64,000 nucleotides of DNA from Ardenticatenales bacterium (GCA_020634575.1 JACKBM010000014.1:1-64000); one strand, 5' to 3'; shown: positions 18,958 through 27,651, numbered from the stretch's first letter. Translations and numbers: made by a program. The notes: generated by a model from the letters alone, not told the origin.

Positions 18958-19272
18958 ATGGACAAGTCAGCTCAAAATCAACAAGATATCCTTGCCTTAC
19001 TCCGTAGCCATTTTTCCCAGCTTGCGGCTGACTTTAGTGTGAGTCGTATTGGTGTGTTTGGCTCGTTTGCTAAGGGAGATTTTGCTGAAACCAGTGACGT
19101 TGATTTGGTCATTGAGTTCGATCAACCAATCGGTCTTCGTTTTATTGAACTGGTCGAACAGTTGGAGCAGTTGCTGGGACGCAAGGTTGATGTCTTAACA
19201 CCGGCCGGTATAAATGGCATTCGCGTAAAGCGCGTGGCCAGGGACATCGCTGAGAATGTCATCTATGTCTAG
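18958..19272 (+). CDS. MntA-type minimal nucleotidyltransferase (antitoxin)
   Basis: A 104-residue protein with the nucleotidyltransferase signature GSFAKGDFAETSDVDLVIEF, which fits GSx10DxD exactly, and a third acidic residue in RKVDVLTP. Proteins of this family (MntA) polyAMPylate and so silence the HEPN-domain toxin HepT encoded next to them. ATG 18958 (MDKSAQ) is the likely start; a TTG 21 bases upstream in frame is possible. The partner gene follows immediately but is truncated (19273-19440), so this antitoxin appears to be an orphan. The palindrome ACCGGCCGGT lies inside the coding sequence at 19200. Confidence 0.88.
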   Translation: MDKSAQNQQDILALLRSHFSQLAADFSVSRIGVFGSFAKGDFAETSDVDLVIEFDQPIGLRFIELVEQLEQLLGRKVDVLTPAGINGIRVKRVARDIAENVIYV

Positions 19273-19440
19273 AGTGAGACTACTACCCAGGTTCCGTGGA
19301 AAGGCATGGCCGGCATACGCGATAGGCTAATTCATGACTATTTCGGCGTAAACCTGGACATTGTATGGCAGGTCGTGACAAGGGATTTACCGACCCTCGA
19401 GACCGAGGTTGAGCCCATTCTGAAACACCTGTTGGGCTGA
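19273..19440 (+). pseudogene. HepT-like HEPN toxin, N-terminal half deleted
   Basis: Directly after the MntA stop, an open frame encodes VPWKGMAGIRDRLIHDYFG followed by VNLDIVWQVVTRDLP and a terminal EPILKHLLG, ending at TGA 19438-19440. This is the C-terminal half of HepT (DUF86), including the RNase motif RDRLIHDY (Rx4HxY) whose Tyr is the AMPylation target in characterised pairs. About 60 N-terminal residues found in full-length HepT (~110-140 residues) are absent, with no start codon before an internal ATG at 19306. A deletion joining the MntA stop to mid-HepT is the simplest reading. Confidence 0.8.
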
Positions 19441-19466
19441 GAAGCGATTCGATTCTGCCCACCCAC

Positions 19467-19496
19467 AAAGGGCTGAGCCCACCGGCCCAGCCCCTT
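19467..19496 (-). terminator. Probable terminator hairpin of the rha operon
   Basis: On the minus strand a GC-rich stem of 13 positions (11 Watson-Crick, the others tolerable), loop GGTG, is followed by TTTGTGGG. It starts 25 bases beyond the stop of the rhaEW gene. The U tract is short, so termination efficiency is uncertain. Confidence 0.55.
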
Positions 19497-19520
19497 GCGA
19501 TGGAGGAGAAAAGATGAAGC

Positions 19521-21707
19521 CTAGCGCAAAAACGCTTCGTGCAGACCGCCGTCCACGCTGATGATCTGGCCGGCCGTCTTGCTCAATTTGCTGCTGGTCA
19601 GCAGATAGGCCGCCTCGGCCTGGTCAGCCAGGGTGATGGGGGCCTTGGTCAGGGTGCGCCCGGCGTAGAACTGGGCCAGCTTGTCCCGCAATGCTTCCGT
19701 ATCCTCACTTTCATTAAACGGGATCTCGTATTTGGTCAGGGAGCTGATGACCCGGTCGCGCGGGAACATGCTGCTACCCTCGACGACGGTGGCCGGCGCC
19801 AGCCCGTTGACCCGGACCAGCGGCGCCAGCTCGATGGCCAGCTCGCGCACCAGGTGGTTGGCGGCTGCCTTGCTGGTGTCATAAGCCAGTGAGCCTTTCT
19901 TGGCCACGGCGGCGTTAACGCTGGTCGTGAGCACCAGCGTGCCCGATAAACCTTGCGCCTCCCAGATAGCCCGGGCCTCATCGGCGATGATGTAGCTGCC
20001 CTTCACGTTCACGTTGAAGGTCAGGTCCCATTGGCTGTCGGTGACTTTGCCGTCTTTGCCCGGCGGCACAAAGATGCCGGCGGTGATGATGATGTTGTCG
20101 ATACCGCCATAGGCCAGGATAACCTGCTTGAACATCGCCTGTACGGACGCCCGGTTGGTGATATCGGCGCCGAGGCCGATGGCTGGGCCGCAGGCGGAGA
20201 TGCCGGTGCCGGCCACGCCAATGCCCATGCCGTACTTGGCGGTCAGCTCGTCGGCCGTCGCCTGGGCCGCGTCCGCGTTGAGGTCAACACAGACGACGTG
20301 GGCGCCTTCCTGGGCCACCCGGTGGGCGGTCGCCTTGCCGATGCCGCTGCCGGCGCCAATGACGATGACGACATTGCGTTCCAGTTCCTTCTCTGGCGGC
20401 ATCCGCTGCAACTTCGCTTCCTCGAGCAACCAATATTCGATATCAAACGCTTCCTGGCGCGGCAAACCCTGGTATTCACTGATCGCCTCCGACGCCCGCA
20501 TGACTTCGATAGCCAGAGAGTAGAACTCAGCCGTCACCCGGCTCTCGCTCTTGTTCTTGCCCCAGGCGATGAGACCCAGGCCGGGAATGAGGATGACGCG
20601 CGGGTTGGGGTCACGCATGGCCGGCGAATCCGGGTGTTTACAGGCGTCGTAGTAGGCAGCGTAATCGTCCCGGTACTGAGCGATGCCGCTCTCCAGTTTC
20701 GTGACCAGCGCAGCCAGGTCTTCGCTCTGCGGGTTCCAGTCCACATAAAGCGGTTTGATCTTGGTGCGCAGGAAATGGTCTGGGCACGAGGTGCCCAGTT
20801 CCGCCAGGCGTGGCGCATCGTGGCTGTTGACGAACTGGAGGACGCTGTCGGTCACATGGATGGTGCCGATGAAGCGATTTTGCTCACAAACCAGGCCGCG
20901 CAGCTGCGGCAGCAGGGCGGCCAGCAATGCTTCGCGCTCTGCTTCAGATAGCGACTGGTATTTGGCGCCGCCGAAGGTGTTCGCCCCCTTGTCACGAGCG
21001 GCGATGTAGTCGGCCGCTTTTTCGATCAGGTCGAGGGTCAACTCGTAGCAGGCTTTGTCGTCATCCGCCCAGTTGATGAGGCCGTGCTGGCCCATGATCA
21101 ACCCTTTCAGCTTCGGGTTCTCGTTGGCCATACGACCCATCACCAGCCCCAGATCGTAGCCAGGCCGCTGCCACGGTACCCAGCCCACCTCGTCGCCGTA
21201 GACCTGCCGGGTCAGTGCTTCCTGATCCTTGCTGGCGGCGATGGCGATGGCTGAAATCGGGTGCATGTGGTCGACGTGACGAAAGGGGATGAAGCCATGC
21301 AGCGGGGTGTCGATGGAGCTGGCGCGCGGATTGAGGTTGAAGGTGGTGTGCGGATACATCGCCACCATCTTGTCTTCGATCTCGGTTTTTACCCCTTTCA
21401 CTTCGGCCGCATCGTAGATCGCCTGCAGGGCCATAAATTTGTCCATGTACAGGGAAGCGAAATTGGCTCGCTTGGAGGTCCGCAGGTCGCCGCCGGAGCC
21501 TTTGACCCAGAGGACATCGACTTGTTCGCCGCTTAGCGGATCGGTCATCATCACTTTCGAGGAGGTGTTGCCGCCACCGGTGTTGGTGATGCGCTGGTCG
21601 TCGCCCAGGATATTGGAGCGGTAGCGCAGCCGTTCCACCGGGTCCAGCTGGTCTGCTGTCGCATCATCCCAGCTGTAATTTACGTGTTTGTAGGTTTTCT
21701 TGCTCAT
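19521..21707 (-). CDS. rhaEW: Bifunctional L-rhamnulose-1-phosphate aldolase / L-lactaldehyde dehydrogenase
   Basis: A 728-residue fusion. Residues ~1-430 are a class II aldolase domain (NILGDDQRITNTGGGNTSSK, PLHGFIPFRHVDHMHP with metal-ligand His residues, LIMGQHGLINWADDDKACYE). Residues ~450-728 are a short-chain dehydrogenase: IGAGSGIGKATAHRVAQEGA (NAD-binding), TTSVNAAVAKKGSLAYDTSK with the Ser and YxxxK pair, and AGQIISVDGGLHEAFLR at the end. The enzyme splits L-rhamnulose-1-phosphate to dihydroxyacetone phosphate and L-lactaldehyde and oxidises the aldehyde to L-lactate. ATG 21707 (MSKKTYKHVNYSW) is the family start. Third gene of rhaA-rhaB-rhaEW; an inverted-repeat element lies just upstream. 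Confidence 0.95.
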   Translation of the reverse strand: MSKKTYKHVNYSWDDATADQLDPVERLRYRSNILGDDQRITNTGGGNTSSKVMMTDPLSGEQVDVLWVKGSGGDLRTSKRANFASLYMDKFMALQAIYDAAEVKGVKTEIEDKMVAMYPHTTFNLNPRASSIDTPLHGFIPFRHVDHMHPISAIAIAASKDQEALTRQVYGDEVGWVPWQRPGYDLGLVMGRMANENPKLKGLIMGQHGLINWADDDKACYELTLDLIEKAADYIAARDKGANTFGGAKYQSLSEAEREALLAALLPQLRGLVCEQNRFIGTIHVTDSVLQFVNSHDAPRLAELGTSCPDHFLRTKIKPLYVDWNPQSEDLAALVTKLESGIAQYRDDYAAYYDACKHPDSPAMRDPNPRVILIPGLGLIAWGKNKSESRVTAEFYSLAIEVMRASEAISEYQGLPRQEAFDIEYWLLEEAKLQRMPPEKELERNVVIVIGAGSGIGKATAHRVAQEGAHVVCVDLNADAAQATADELTAKYGMGIGVAGTGISACGPAIGLGADITNRASVQAMFKQVILAYGGIDNIIITAGIFVPPGKDGKVTDSQWDLTFNVNVKGSYIIADEARAIWEAQGLSGTLVLTTSVNAAVAKKGSLAYDTSKAAANHLVRELAIELAPLVRVNGLAPATVVEGSSMFPRDRVISSLTKYEIPFNESEDTEALRDKLAQFYAGRTLTKAPITLADQAEAAYLLTSSKLSKTAGQIISVDGGLHEAFLR

Positions 21708-21731
21708 ATTTTCTCTTTTCTGCAGGGGAAA

Positions 21732-21814
21732 TTGGCCACGGATTATCACGGATTAAAACGGATTCTCTTTTGCTTTAAAAAATCCGTGCCAAATCCGTGT
21801 TAATCCGTGGCCAA
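21732..21814. repeat. Nested inverted-repeat element, CACGGATTAA word type
   Basis: Perfect 14-base inverted ends (21732-21745 and 21801-21814) enclose tandem CACGGATTA-like words on the left and ATCCGTG words on the right, with a T/A-rich apex near 21765-21780. It fills most of the 117-base gap between rhaB and rhaEW. The same word type forms the element at 13569-13685. Confidence 0.88.
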
Positions 21815-21824
21815 ACATCCCTGT

Positions 21825-23270
21825 CTATTCGGTCATCTGTTTGTAAGCTTGCAGGCGTTGGTAGGCGGCGGGCCAGGCGGGGTCGCCGGAGGGCTCGTAC
21901 CGGCCGGTGCCGCTCATCTGGGCCACGAGCTGGCGGGCCTGGGCCAGGTCGCCGATTTCGCCCAGGCTGATAAGTTGAACGAGGGCGTTGCCCAGGACAG
22001 TCGCCTCGATAGGGCCGGTGACGACCGGCCGGTTGGCTGCGTCCGCTGTCATCTGGTTCAACAAGCCGTTTTGCGTGCCGCCGCCGACGATGTGGATGAC
22101 GTCGACCGGCCGGTCCGCCACACCCGTCACCAGATCCAGGACCTCGCGATAAGCCAGGGCCAGGCTCTCCAGCACGGCCCTTACCACCTGGCCAACCGTC
22201 TCCGGCACCGGCTGGTTCGTCCGCTGGCAGAATGCCCGGATCAGCTGGGGATGGTCACCCGGCGCCAGGAAGTTCGGCTCGTTGACGTTAAAGATGGAGC
22301 GGAATGGTTCAGCCGCCGCAGCCAGTTCGACGAGTTCGTCGTAGCTGTACTTACGGCCGGCGGCGGTCCAGGTCGCCCGGCATTGTTGCAGAATCCAGAG
22401 CCCCATCACATTTTTTAGTAACCGAAATGTGCCGTAGACACCCCCTTCGTTGGTGACGTTGGCGGCCAGGGCGGCTTCATTGACGATGGGGTCGGTCACT
22501 TCCAGCCCAATCAGGCTCCAGGTGCCGCTGCTGATATAGGCAAAGTTCTCGCCCGCAGCCGGGACAGCCGCCACGGCGCTGCCGGTGTCATGGCAGGCCG
22601 GGGCGAATACCGGGATGTCCTCGAAGCTGCCCAACCGGGTACCCGGCTGGACAATTTCCGGGAAGATATGGCTGGGAATGCCCATCTTCGCCATCAGATC
22701 GGTCGCCCAATTGCCCTGGATCGGGTTGTACAGCTGGGTTGTGGTGGTGTTGCTGAACTCACACACTTTGGCGCCGGTCAGCCAATAATTCAGCAGGTCC
22801 GGCGCCGTCAAAAAGGTCGCGGCGATCTCCAGTTGGGGCGAACCGCTTTCGACCAGGCTCAGCATCTGGTACAGGCTATTGATCGGCATAAACTGGATGC
22901 CGGTCTGGGCAAAAATCTCCGCGCGCGGCATCTTGCTGGCGGCCAGATCCATCATGCCGTCGGTGCGGGCATCGCGGTAATTAACCGGGTTGCCGATCAG
23001 GTTGCCCTGCCGGTCCAGCAGGCCAAAATCGACGCCCCAGGTGTCGACGCCGATACCGGCCGGATTCAAGGCCTTGCCCTTCTGAATACCGGCCTGGATA
23101 TCGCCCCACAGGCGCAGAAAATCCCAGTGCAGGGTGCCATTTACGGTCACCGTCGTGTTGGGGAAGCGATGCAGCTCCTCCAGGCGCAAATCCCGCCCAT
23201 CAAAGTGAACGGCCATCACCCGGCCAGACTCCGCCCCCAGATCAACCGCCAAAACTGTCTTCGCACTCAT
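21825..23270 (-). CDS. rhaB: L-rhamnulokinase
   Basis: A 481-residue FGGY-family sugar kinase. The N-terminal ATPase core shows VDLGAESGRVMAVHFDGRDL with phosphate-1 motif, then LHWDFLRLWGDI, and GVDTWGVDFGLLDRQGNLIG. The second domain has YISSGTWSLIGLE, GGVYGTFRLLKNVMGLW and VIHIVGGGTQNGLLNQMTAD with the adenosine-binding Gly-rich segment. It phosphorylates L-rhamnulose at O1, feeding RhaEW. ATG 23270 (MSAKTVLAVDLG) is chosen; the open frame extends upstream only through an inverted-repeat element. Second gene of the operon, with repeat-filled gaps on both sides. Confidence 0.95.
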   Translation of the reverse strand: MSAKTVLAVDLGAESGRVMAVHFDGRDLRLEELHRFPNTTVTVNGTLHWDFLRLWGDIQAGIQKGKALNPAGIGVDTWGVDFGLLDRQGNLIGNPVNYRDARTDGMMDLAASKMPRAEIFAQTGIQFMPINSLYQMLSLVESGSPQLEIAATFLTAPDLLNYWLTGAKVCEFSNTTTTQLYNPIQGNWATDLMAKMGIPSHIFPEIVQPGTRLGSFEDIPVFAPACHDTGSAVAAVPAAGENFAYISSGTWSLIGLEVTDPIVNEAALAANVTNEGGVYGTFRLLKNVMGLWILQQCRATWTAAGRKYSYDELVELAAAAEPFRSIFNVNEPNFLAPGDHPQLIRAFCQRTNQPVPETVGQVVRAVLESLALAYREVLDLVTGVADRPVDVIHIVGGGTQNGLLNQMTADAANRPVVTGPIEATVLGNALVQLISLGEIGDLAQARQLVAQMSGTGRYEPSGDPAWPAAYQRLQAYKQMTE

Positions 23271-23292
23271 AGACTTACCTGTTTTTGCCGGG

Positions 23293-23425
23293 AGTTTTTT
23301 GCCGCAGATTTCGCAGATTTGGGGATTTTTTTTATGTTCGCACGGTATGGGCCGTGCGAACATAAACATCAGCGAAATCAGCGAAAACTTGTGCTGAGCG
23401 CAGCGAAGTATCTGCGGCAAAAACT
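23293..23425. repeat. Nested inverted-repeat element, GCAGATTTC word type, with internal hairpin
   Basis: Outer arms near 23293-23309 and 23410-23425 are inverted copies (A/T run plus GCCGCAGAT). An inner perfect 15-base inverted repeat (23331-23345 and 23352-23366) has a 6-base loop. A copy of the shared insert (CTTGTGCTGAGCGCAGCGAA) lies at ~23388-23410. It occupies the rhaA-rhaB gap. Three layers of pairing would give a long structured intercistronic RNA. Confidence 0.88.
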
Positions 23426-23426
23426 C

Positions 23427-24686
23427 TTATGAACGAGCCGCCAGGACCTGTTTTTCGTAGGTGCGGATGGCGTCGATGTAGGCCATGCCGACCGGGACGC
23501 CCTTTTGCACGCAATATTGATCCCAGACGGCGCCGAAAGGCAGCCCTTTGAGCTCTTCCAGCAGGGCCAGCCGGGCGGTGAAATCACCGTCCAGCTCCAG
23601 GGTGCGCAACTGGTCCATCGGCTCCAGCAAGGCCATGAGCAGGGCCCGCAAGGCGTTGCGCGTGCCGATCGCCCAGGCGGCGATCCGGTTAATGCTGGCG
23701 TCGAAGAAGTCGAGGCCGATATGGATGCGATCCTGGTAACCGCCGCGGATGATCTCCTGCATGATCGCCTGCAAATCGTCGTTGAGGGTGATCACATGGT
23801 CGCTGTCCCAGCGGACGCCGCGGCTGACGTGCAGCAGCAGCTCGTCGACGTAGAGCATCACGGACGAGATTTTGTCGGAAATGGTTTCGGTGGGGTGGAA
23901 ATGGCCGGCGTCCAGGCAGAGAAGCTTGTCGCGGGAGATAGCGTAGCCCATATAAAACTCATGGGAGCCCACCACGTAGCTCTCCGACCCCAGGCCAAAC
24001 AGCTTGCATTCCACGGCATCGAGGTTGTGGGCCGGGTCAATGGGCTTGGCGAACACCTTGTCCAGCGCTTCCAGCAGCCGTTGGCGCGGGGCAGCCCGAT
24101 CAACCGTCATATCCTTGTAGCCGTCCGGGATCCAGACGTTGGTGACCGCAGGCGTGCCCAGCTCGCGGCCAAAGAAGGCGCCGATCTCGCGGCTGGCGAT
24201 GCAATGTTCGATCCAGAAGTTGCGCTTGCCCGCGTCGGCGCTGGCCAGGGTGAAGCCATCGTCCGCCAGCGGGTGGGAGAAGCAGGTGGGGTTGAAGTCG
24301 ATGCCGTGGTTGTTGGCTTTGGCCCAGTCGGCCCAGTTGGTGAAATGTTCCGGCCGGATCTCATTGCGCTCTACCTTCTTATCTGTTTCCAGATAGATAG
24401 CGTGCAGGTTGAGCCGGTGTTGGCCAGGGATGAGGCTGTAGGCCATATCCAGATCCTGGCGCAGCTGGTCCGCGCTGGCTGCCTTGCCCGGGTAGTTGCC
24501 GGTGGCCATGATGCCGCCGCTGAGGCCCCGATCCGGGTCCTCAAAGCCCAGCACGTCGTCCCCCTGCCAGCAATGCAGGCTGATGGGAATCCCGGCCAGC
24601 TTTTGCATGGCCGCTTCGGTGTCCACACCGAGGGCGGCGTAGCGCTCCCGGGCAATTTCATAGCTTTTGGCGATTTGCTCTGTCAT
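23427..24686 (-). CDS. rhaA: L-rhamnose isomerase
   Basis: A 419-residue enzyme of the E. coli RhaA type: [85 protein letters not shown] (metal ligands), [16 protein letters not shown] and [17 protein letters not shown]. It converts L-rhamnose to L-rhamnulose in the cytoplasm and needs a divalent metal. ATG 24686 ([10 protein letters not shown]) is preceded by AGGAAA. First gene of the operon; its promoter overlaps that of the divergent regulator gene at 24880. Confidence 0.97.
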   Translation of the reverse strand: MTEQIAKSYEIARERYAALGVDTEAAMQKLAGIPISLHCWQGDDVLGFEDPDRGLSGGIMATGNYPGKAASADQLRQDLDMAYSLIPGQHRLNLHAIYLETDKKVERNEIRPEHFTNWADWAKANNHGIDFNPTCFSHPLADDGFTLASADAGKRNFWIEHCIASREIGAFFGRELGTPAVTNVWIPDGYKDMTVDRAAPRQRLLEALDKVFAKPIDPAHNLDAVECKLFGLGSESYVVGSHEFYMGYAISRDKLLCLDAGHFHPTETISDKISSVMLYVDELLLHVSRGVRWDSDHVITLNDDLQAIMQEIIRGGYQDRIHIGLDFFDASINRIAAWAIGTRNALRALLMALLEPMDQLRTLELDGDFTARLALLEELKGLPFGAVWDQYCVQKGVPVGMAYIDAIRTYEKQVLAARS

Positions 24687-24742
24687 GGGTTTTTCCTGCC
24701 TTACCCCTGTTTTCTGGCGAAAATTGAGGATAATTGTTGAAT

Positions 24743-24781
24743 GTTGACGGAAAGATAACATGGATGTTACACTGCGTCAAC
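24743..24781. promoter_or_regulatory. Overlapping divergent promoters with a shared palindromic operator candidate
   Basis: For rhaA (minus strand): -35 TTGACG (complement of 24775-24780), 17-base spacer, -10 TATCTT (complement of 24752-24757). For the regulator (plus strand): -35 TTGACG (24744-24749), 18-base spacer, -10 TACACT (24768-24773). Both -35 boxes are arms of GTTGAC...GTCAAC, and inside lies TAAC-ATGGAT-GTTA (24756-24769). One bound repressor dimer would block both transcripts. Confidence 0.65.
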
Positions 24782-24879
24782 GAATTCAGCCATTGATGCG
24801 ACCATAGGGCCGGAGAAGTTGTTGAAACTTGTCATTCACGGCCAGTGCGGGGACTGCAGCGGGCCATAACAGCAAGCCT

Positions 24880-26583
24880 ATGAAAGGATTAACCATCTTT
24901 GAACGCCGCCAGAATATCCTGCGCCTGCTGGCCGAGCAGCCGGGGCTGCGCGTGGGTGATATGGCGACCTATTTTGATGTCTCCGAGGGTACCATTCGCA
25001 ATGATCTGAATGCGCTGGAGGAGGATAATCGGTTGCGCCGGGTGCGCGGTGGGGCGGTGCTGGTCTCACCGGCCGGTCTGCTAACCTTCACCGGCAATGG
25101 CCAGCCCACGGTGACCACTGAGGCTGACAGCAAAGAGCGCATCGCCCGCTGGGCCGCTGAAACCATCGAGGATGGGGACACTATCCTGCTGGATGCCAGC
25201 TCCACCGTCCAGTTCATGATCCCGTATCTCAAGAGCTTTGAACGGCTCACCATCGTCACCAACGGCCTGGTTACGGCGCGCCAGGTGGCCCGTACCACGG
25301 ACCATCCCGTCGTGCTCATCGGCGGCGTGGTCAGCCGGGCCGGCAACGCGACGACCAGCCTGCTGGGGCTGGACATCATGGAGACGCTCCATGTGCGCAC
25401 CGCCTACGTCTCCGGCGTCGGCTTCGCGCTGCAAACCGGTCTGACCGAGCGCAATATTGAAGAAGCGCAGCTCAAGCGGGCCCTTGTGGCCCACATCCCC
25501 CGGTTGGTGGCCCTGGTCGACGCCAGCAAGATTGGCGCCGTGGGTGCGGTCCCCTTCCTCGCCAATGATCAGATCAGCCATCTTTTCACCGACAGCGGTG
25601 TTGAACCTGAGTTTATCGAGCAGATGCGGCAGGCCCGGGTCAATTTGACGGTTTGTGGCGAAAACACAGTCCGTTCATTCCGGGTCGATGGCGACACCCC
25701 CACTTTCACCATCGGCTTCGCCAACGAAAGTGAGACTTTGCCCTTTGCCGTCGATGTGCGCCGCAGCCTGGAACGGGCTGCCGTGGATGCCGGCAATGTA
25801 GACCTGGTCGTGGCGGACAACCAGCTGAGTGGCGAGAAAGCGCTTGAGGTGGCCGACCGGCTCATCCAGCGCCAGATTGACCTGGCGATCGAATACCAGA
25901 TCGATTACAAGGCCGGCAACCTGATCATGGACAAGTTCCAGCAGGCAGGTATCCCTGTGATCGCCGTCGACATCCCCATGGTGGGCGCGACCTTTTTCGG
26001 GGTAGACAATTACCGGGCCGGCCACCTGGCTGGTTCAGCCCTGGGGAACTGGATTCGGCAGCGCTGGGGCGGACGAATCGATAACCTGTTGGTGCTTGAG
26101 GAGCCGCGGGCGGGCTGGCTGCCGCACGCCCGCATTCAGGGGCAATTGGATGGGTTGCAGGAGCTGCTGGGCGAGATCCCGGCGGGCCGGATCCAGACCA
26201 TTGACTGCGGCAATACGAGTGCTATCAGTGCGGCGGGGGTACGGGAGCGGCTGGTGGGGATACCGGCCGGTCACCACATCGCCGTCGTTTGCTTCAACGA
26301 CGAAGCTGCTTTTGGTGCCCTCCAGGCCGCCCGTGAGGCAGGCCGTGAGGCCGACTTCGTCATCGTCGGCCAGGGCGCCGATCGGCTCGTTTGGGACGAA
26401 ATCCGCAATCCCGACTCCCGACTCATCGGCTCCACCGCCTACATGCCAGAACGCTACGGCGAAAAGTTGATGGAACTGGCCCTCAAAATCCTGCGCGGCG
26501 AATCGGTGCCCCCGGCTGTCTACACCAGCCACGCCTTCGTCGACCACAACACCATCGACCATTACTACCCCGCCGTCGACTGA
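24880..26583 (+). CDS. DeoR-family regulator fused to a periplasmic-binding-like sugar domain (probable rhamnose regulator)
   Basis: A 567-residue protein. Residues ~5-60 are a DeoR winged helix (ERRQNILRLLAEQPGLRVGD, VSEGTIRNDLNALEEDNRLR, RVRGGAVL). Residues ~75-245 are the DeoR sugar-phosphate sensor (ERIARWAAETIEDGDTILLD, IVTNGLVTARQVA, LIGGVVSRAGNATTSLLG, LVDASKIG). Residues ~285-560 add a Peripla_BP_4/LacI-like domain (IGFANESETLPFAVDVRRSL, NLIMDKFQQAGIPVIAVDIP, VGQGADRLVWDEIRNPDSRL, IGSTAYMPERYGEKLMELAL). There is no signal peptide, so both sensors are cytoplasmic. ATG 24880 gives the usual DeoR N-terminus; a TTG 51 bases upstream is less likely. Divergent from rhaA, which points to rhamnose control. 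It may read both a free sugar and a sugar phosphate. Confidence 0.88.
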   Translation: MKGLTIFERRQNILRLLAEQPGLRVGDMATYFDVSEGTIRNDLNALEEDNRLRRVRGGAVLVSPAGLLTFTGNGQPTVTTEADSKERIARWAAETIEDGDTILLDASSTVQFMIPYLKSFERLTIVTNGLVTARQVARTTDHPVVLIGGVVSRAGNATTSLLGLDIMETLHVRTAYVSGVGFALQTGLTERNIEEAQLKRALVAHIPRLVALVDASKIGAVGAVPFLANDQISHLFTDSGVEPEFIEQMRQARVNLTVCGENTVRSFRVDGDTPTFTIGFANESETLPFAVDVRRSLERAAVDAGNVDLVVADNQLSGEKALEVADRLIQRQIDLAIEYQIDYKAGNLIMDKFQQAGIPVIAVDIPMVGATFFGVDNYRAGHLAGSALGNWIRQRWGGRIDNLLVLEEPRAGWLPHARIQGQLDGLQELLGEIPAGRIQTIDCGNTSAISAAGVRERLVGIPAGHHIAVVCFNDEAAFGALQAAREAGREADFVIVGQGADRLVWDEIRNPDSRLIGSTAYMPERYGEKLMELALKILRGESVPPAVYTSHAFVDHNTIDHYYPAVD

Positions 26584-26600
26584 CCGCCGTCCCCCCCTTT

Positions 26601-26873
26601 CCGTCATTTCGAGCGTCCTCAACATCACCCAAACGTCCATCACGCCGCAGCGAGAAACCTCTACGTCCAACCTCTTCCGGTGAAGCCTGACTGTGTCCCG
26701 GGCCGTGCCAGGATGCCGCGTTGCATAGCAGACGTGGTGGTGAACTGGGGCGCTCGGTATGGCAATGATGACGGGGCAGGCCAATGATGGGCTGCCGGAC
26801 AGGGCGAGCGTAGAGATGCCTCGCTGCGTCGCGGGGGAAGCCCTGGTGACGTGGAAGACGCTCGGCATGACGG
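26601..26873. repeat. Long inverted repeat, GTCATTTCGAGCG / GCAGCGAGAAACCTCT type
   Basis: The gene-free stretch 26584-27000 holds an element with outer arms 26601-26617 and 26857-26873 (15 of 17 inverted matches) and inner arms 26646-26665 and 26809-26828 (17 of 20). Words of the form CGTCATTTCGAGCG and CGCAGCGAGAAACCTC are seen, the same type as the element at 60095-60284. The rest of the gap shows no gene. It separates the rha regulator from the convergent DUF4956 gene. Confidence 0.8.
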
Positions 26874-27000
26874 TGGGCGGAAAAGTTTGAGCCGGGCGCC
26901 GCGAGCGTGACGCCCGGCTCAGGGAGGAGAGGGAGAGTTGTCTCGCCCTGTCGCGAGGGCTGGGTTCAAGAGCCTGGAGCGCTCGGCAGGACGGGTCAAG

Positions 27001-27651
27001 CTAATACATGTCAACCGGATCTGCCTGGCGATGCTGGTTCCATTCACCGTCGAGCCAGCTAAACGGGCTGCCGCCCCGATTCTGGTCCGGGTAATAGACC
27101 CGAATTTCCGCTGAATCTTTGAGAAAGTCGATTTTGCCCAGCTCAGCCCGGGTGATGGGCAGGCCGGTCCGCTGGCGCAGATCGGTCAGGAGCAGGTCGT
27201 AGTTTTCCGGCCGGATCAGCTCAATCCGCTCATAGGTCAGCCGCTGCGACAGCTCGTAATGAAAGCCCCATTCCTGCTCCAGCACAAACAGCGCCCCCAT
27301 GATGGCCGCATTGGCAATGGCCAGTGACAGCCAGGCCCCATCGGCCACGAGAATTGAGTTCATCACCGGCAGGGCGATGATGATGAACAGATAGGTCATC
27401 TCCCGGGCCGGCATCGTGTCTGTCCGGTAGCGCAGCAATGAGAATAGGCCGAAAAGGCCAAAGCCGACGCCAACGCTCAACTCAAAACCTGTCAGGACAG
27501 ACATCACGAAGTAGACGGCGATGTTGAAGGCGATGAAGGTAAAGACAAAGTTCTTGTTCTGCTTCACCGGATAATAAATGAAGCGAACGATGGCCACAGC
27601 CACCAATAAATTGATCGCAAAACCGATAAGAAGATTAGTTGGCGTTGTCAT
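27001..27651 (-). CDS. DUF4956 membrane protein
   Basis: A 216-residue protein with three or four N-terminal transmembrane segments (LLIGFAINLLVAVAIVRFIY, FTFIAFNIAVYFVMSVLTGF and LFIIIALPVMNSILVADGAW), the family hallmark GFGLFGLFSLLRYRTDTMPA with REMTYLF after it, and a soluble C-terminal domain (ERIELIRPENYDLLLTDLRQ...AELGKIDFLKDSAEIRVYY). Members usually sit beside VTC-domain genes, as here: it overlaps the upstream VTC gene by 17 bases, a sign of translational coupling. It probably works with that protein at the membrane; the biochemical role is unknown. Confidence 0.88.
   Translation of the reverse strand: MTTPTNLLIGFAINLLVAVAIVRFIYYPVKQNKNFVFTFIAFNIAVYFVMSVLTGFELSVGVGFGLFGLFSLLRYRTDTMPAREMTYLFIIIALPVMNSILVADGAWLSLAIANAAIMGALFVLEQEWGFHYELSQRLTYERIELIRPENYDLLLTDLRQRTGLPITRAELGKIDFLKDSAEIRVYYPDQNRGGSPFSWLDGEWNQHRQADPVDMY

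Noticed and set aside
19953..20951. A 332-codon open frame opposite the rhaEW gene
   Set aside because: Antisense shadow; no family motif and no start region of its own.
23505..24740. A 411-codon open frame opposite rhaA
   Set aside because: Antisense shadow of an unmistakable rhamnose isomerase gene.
26035..26868. A minus-strand frame covering the end of the DeoR fusion gene and the repeat element
   Set aside because: It runs through an inverted repeat and the complement of the regulator gene; no recognisable protein.
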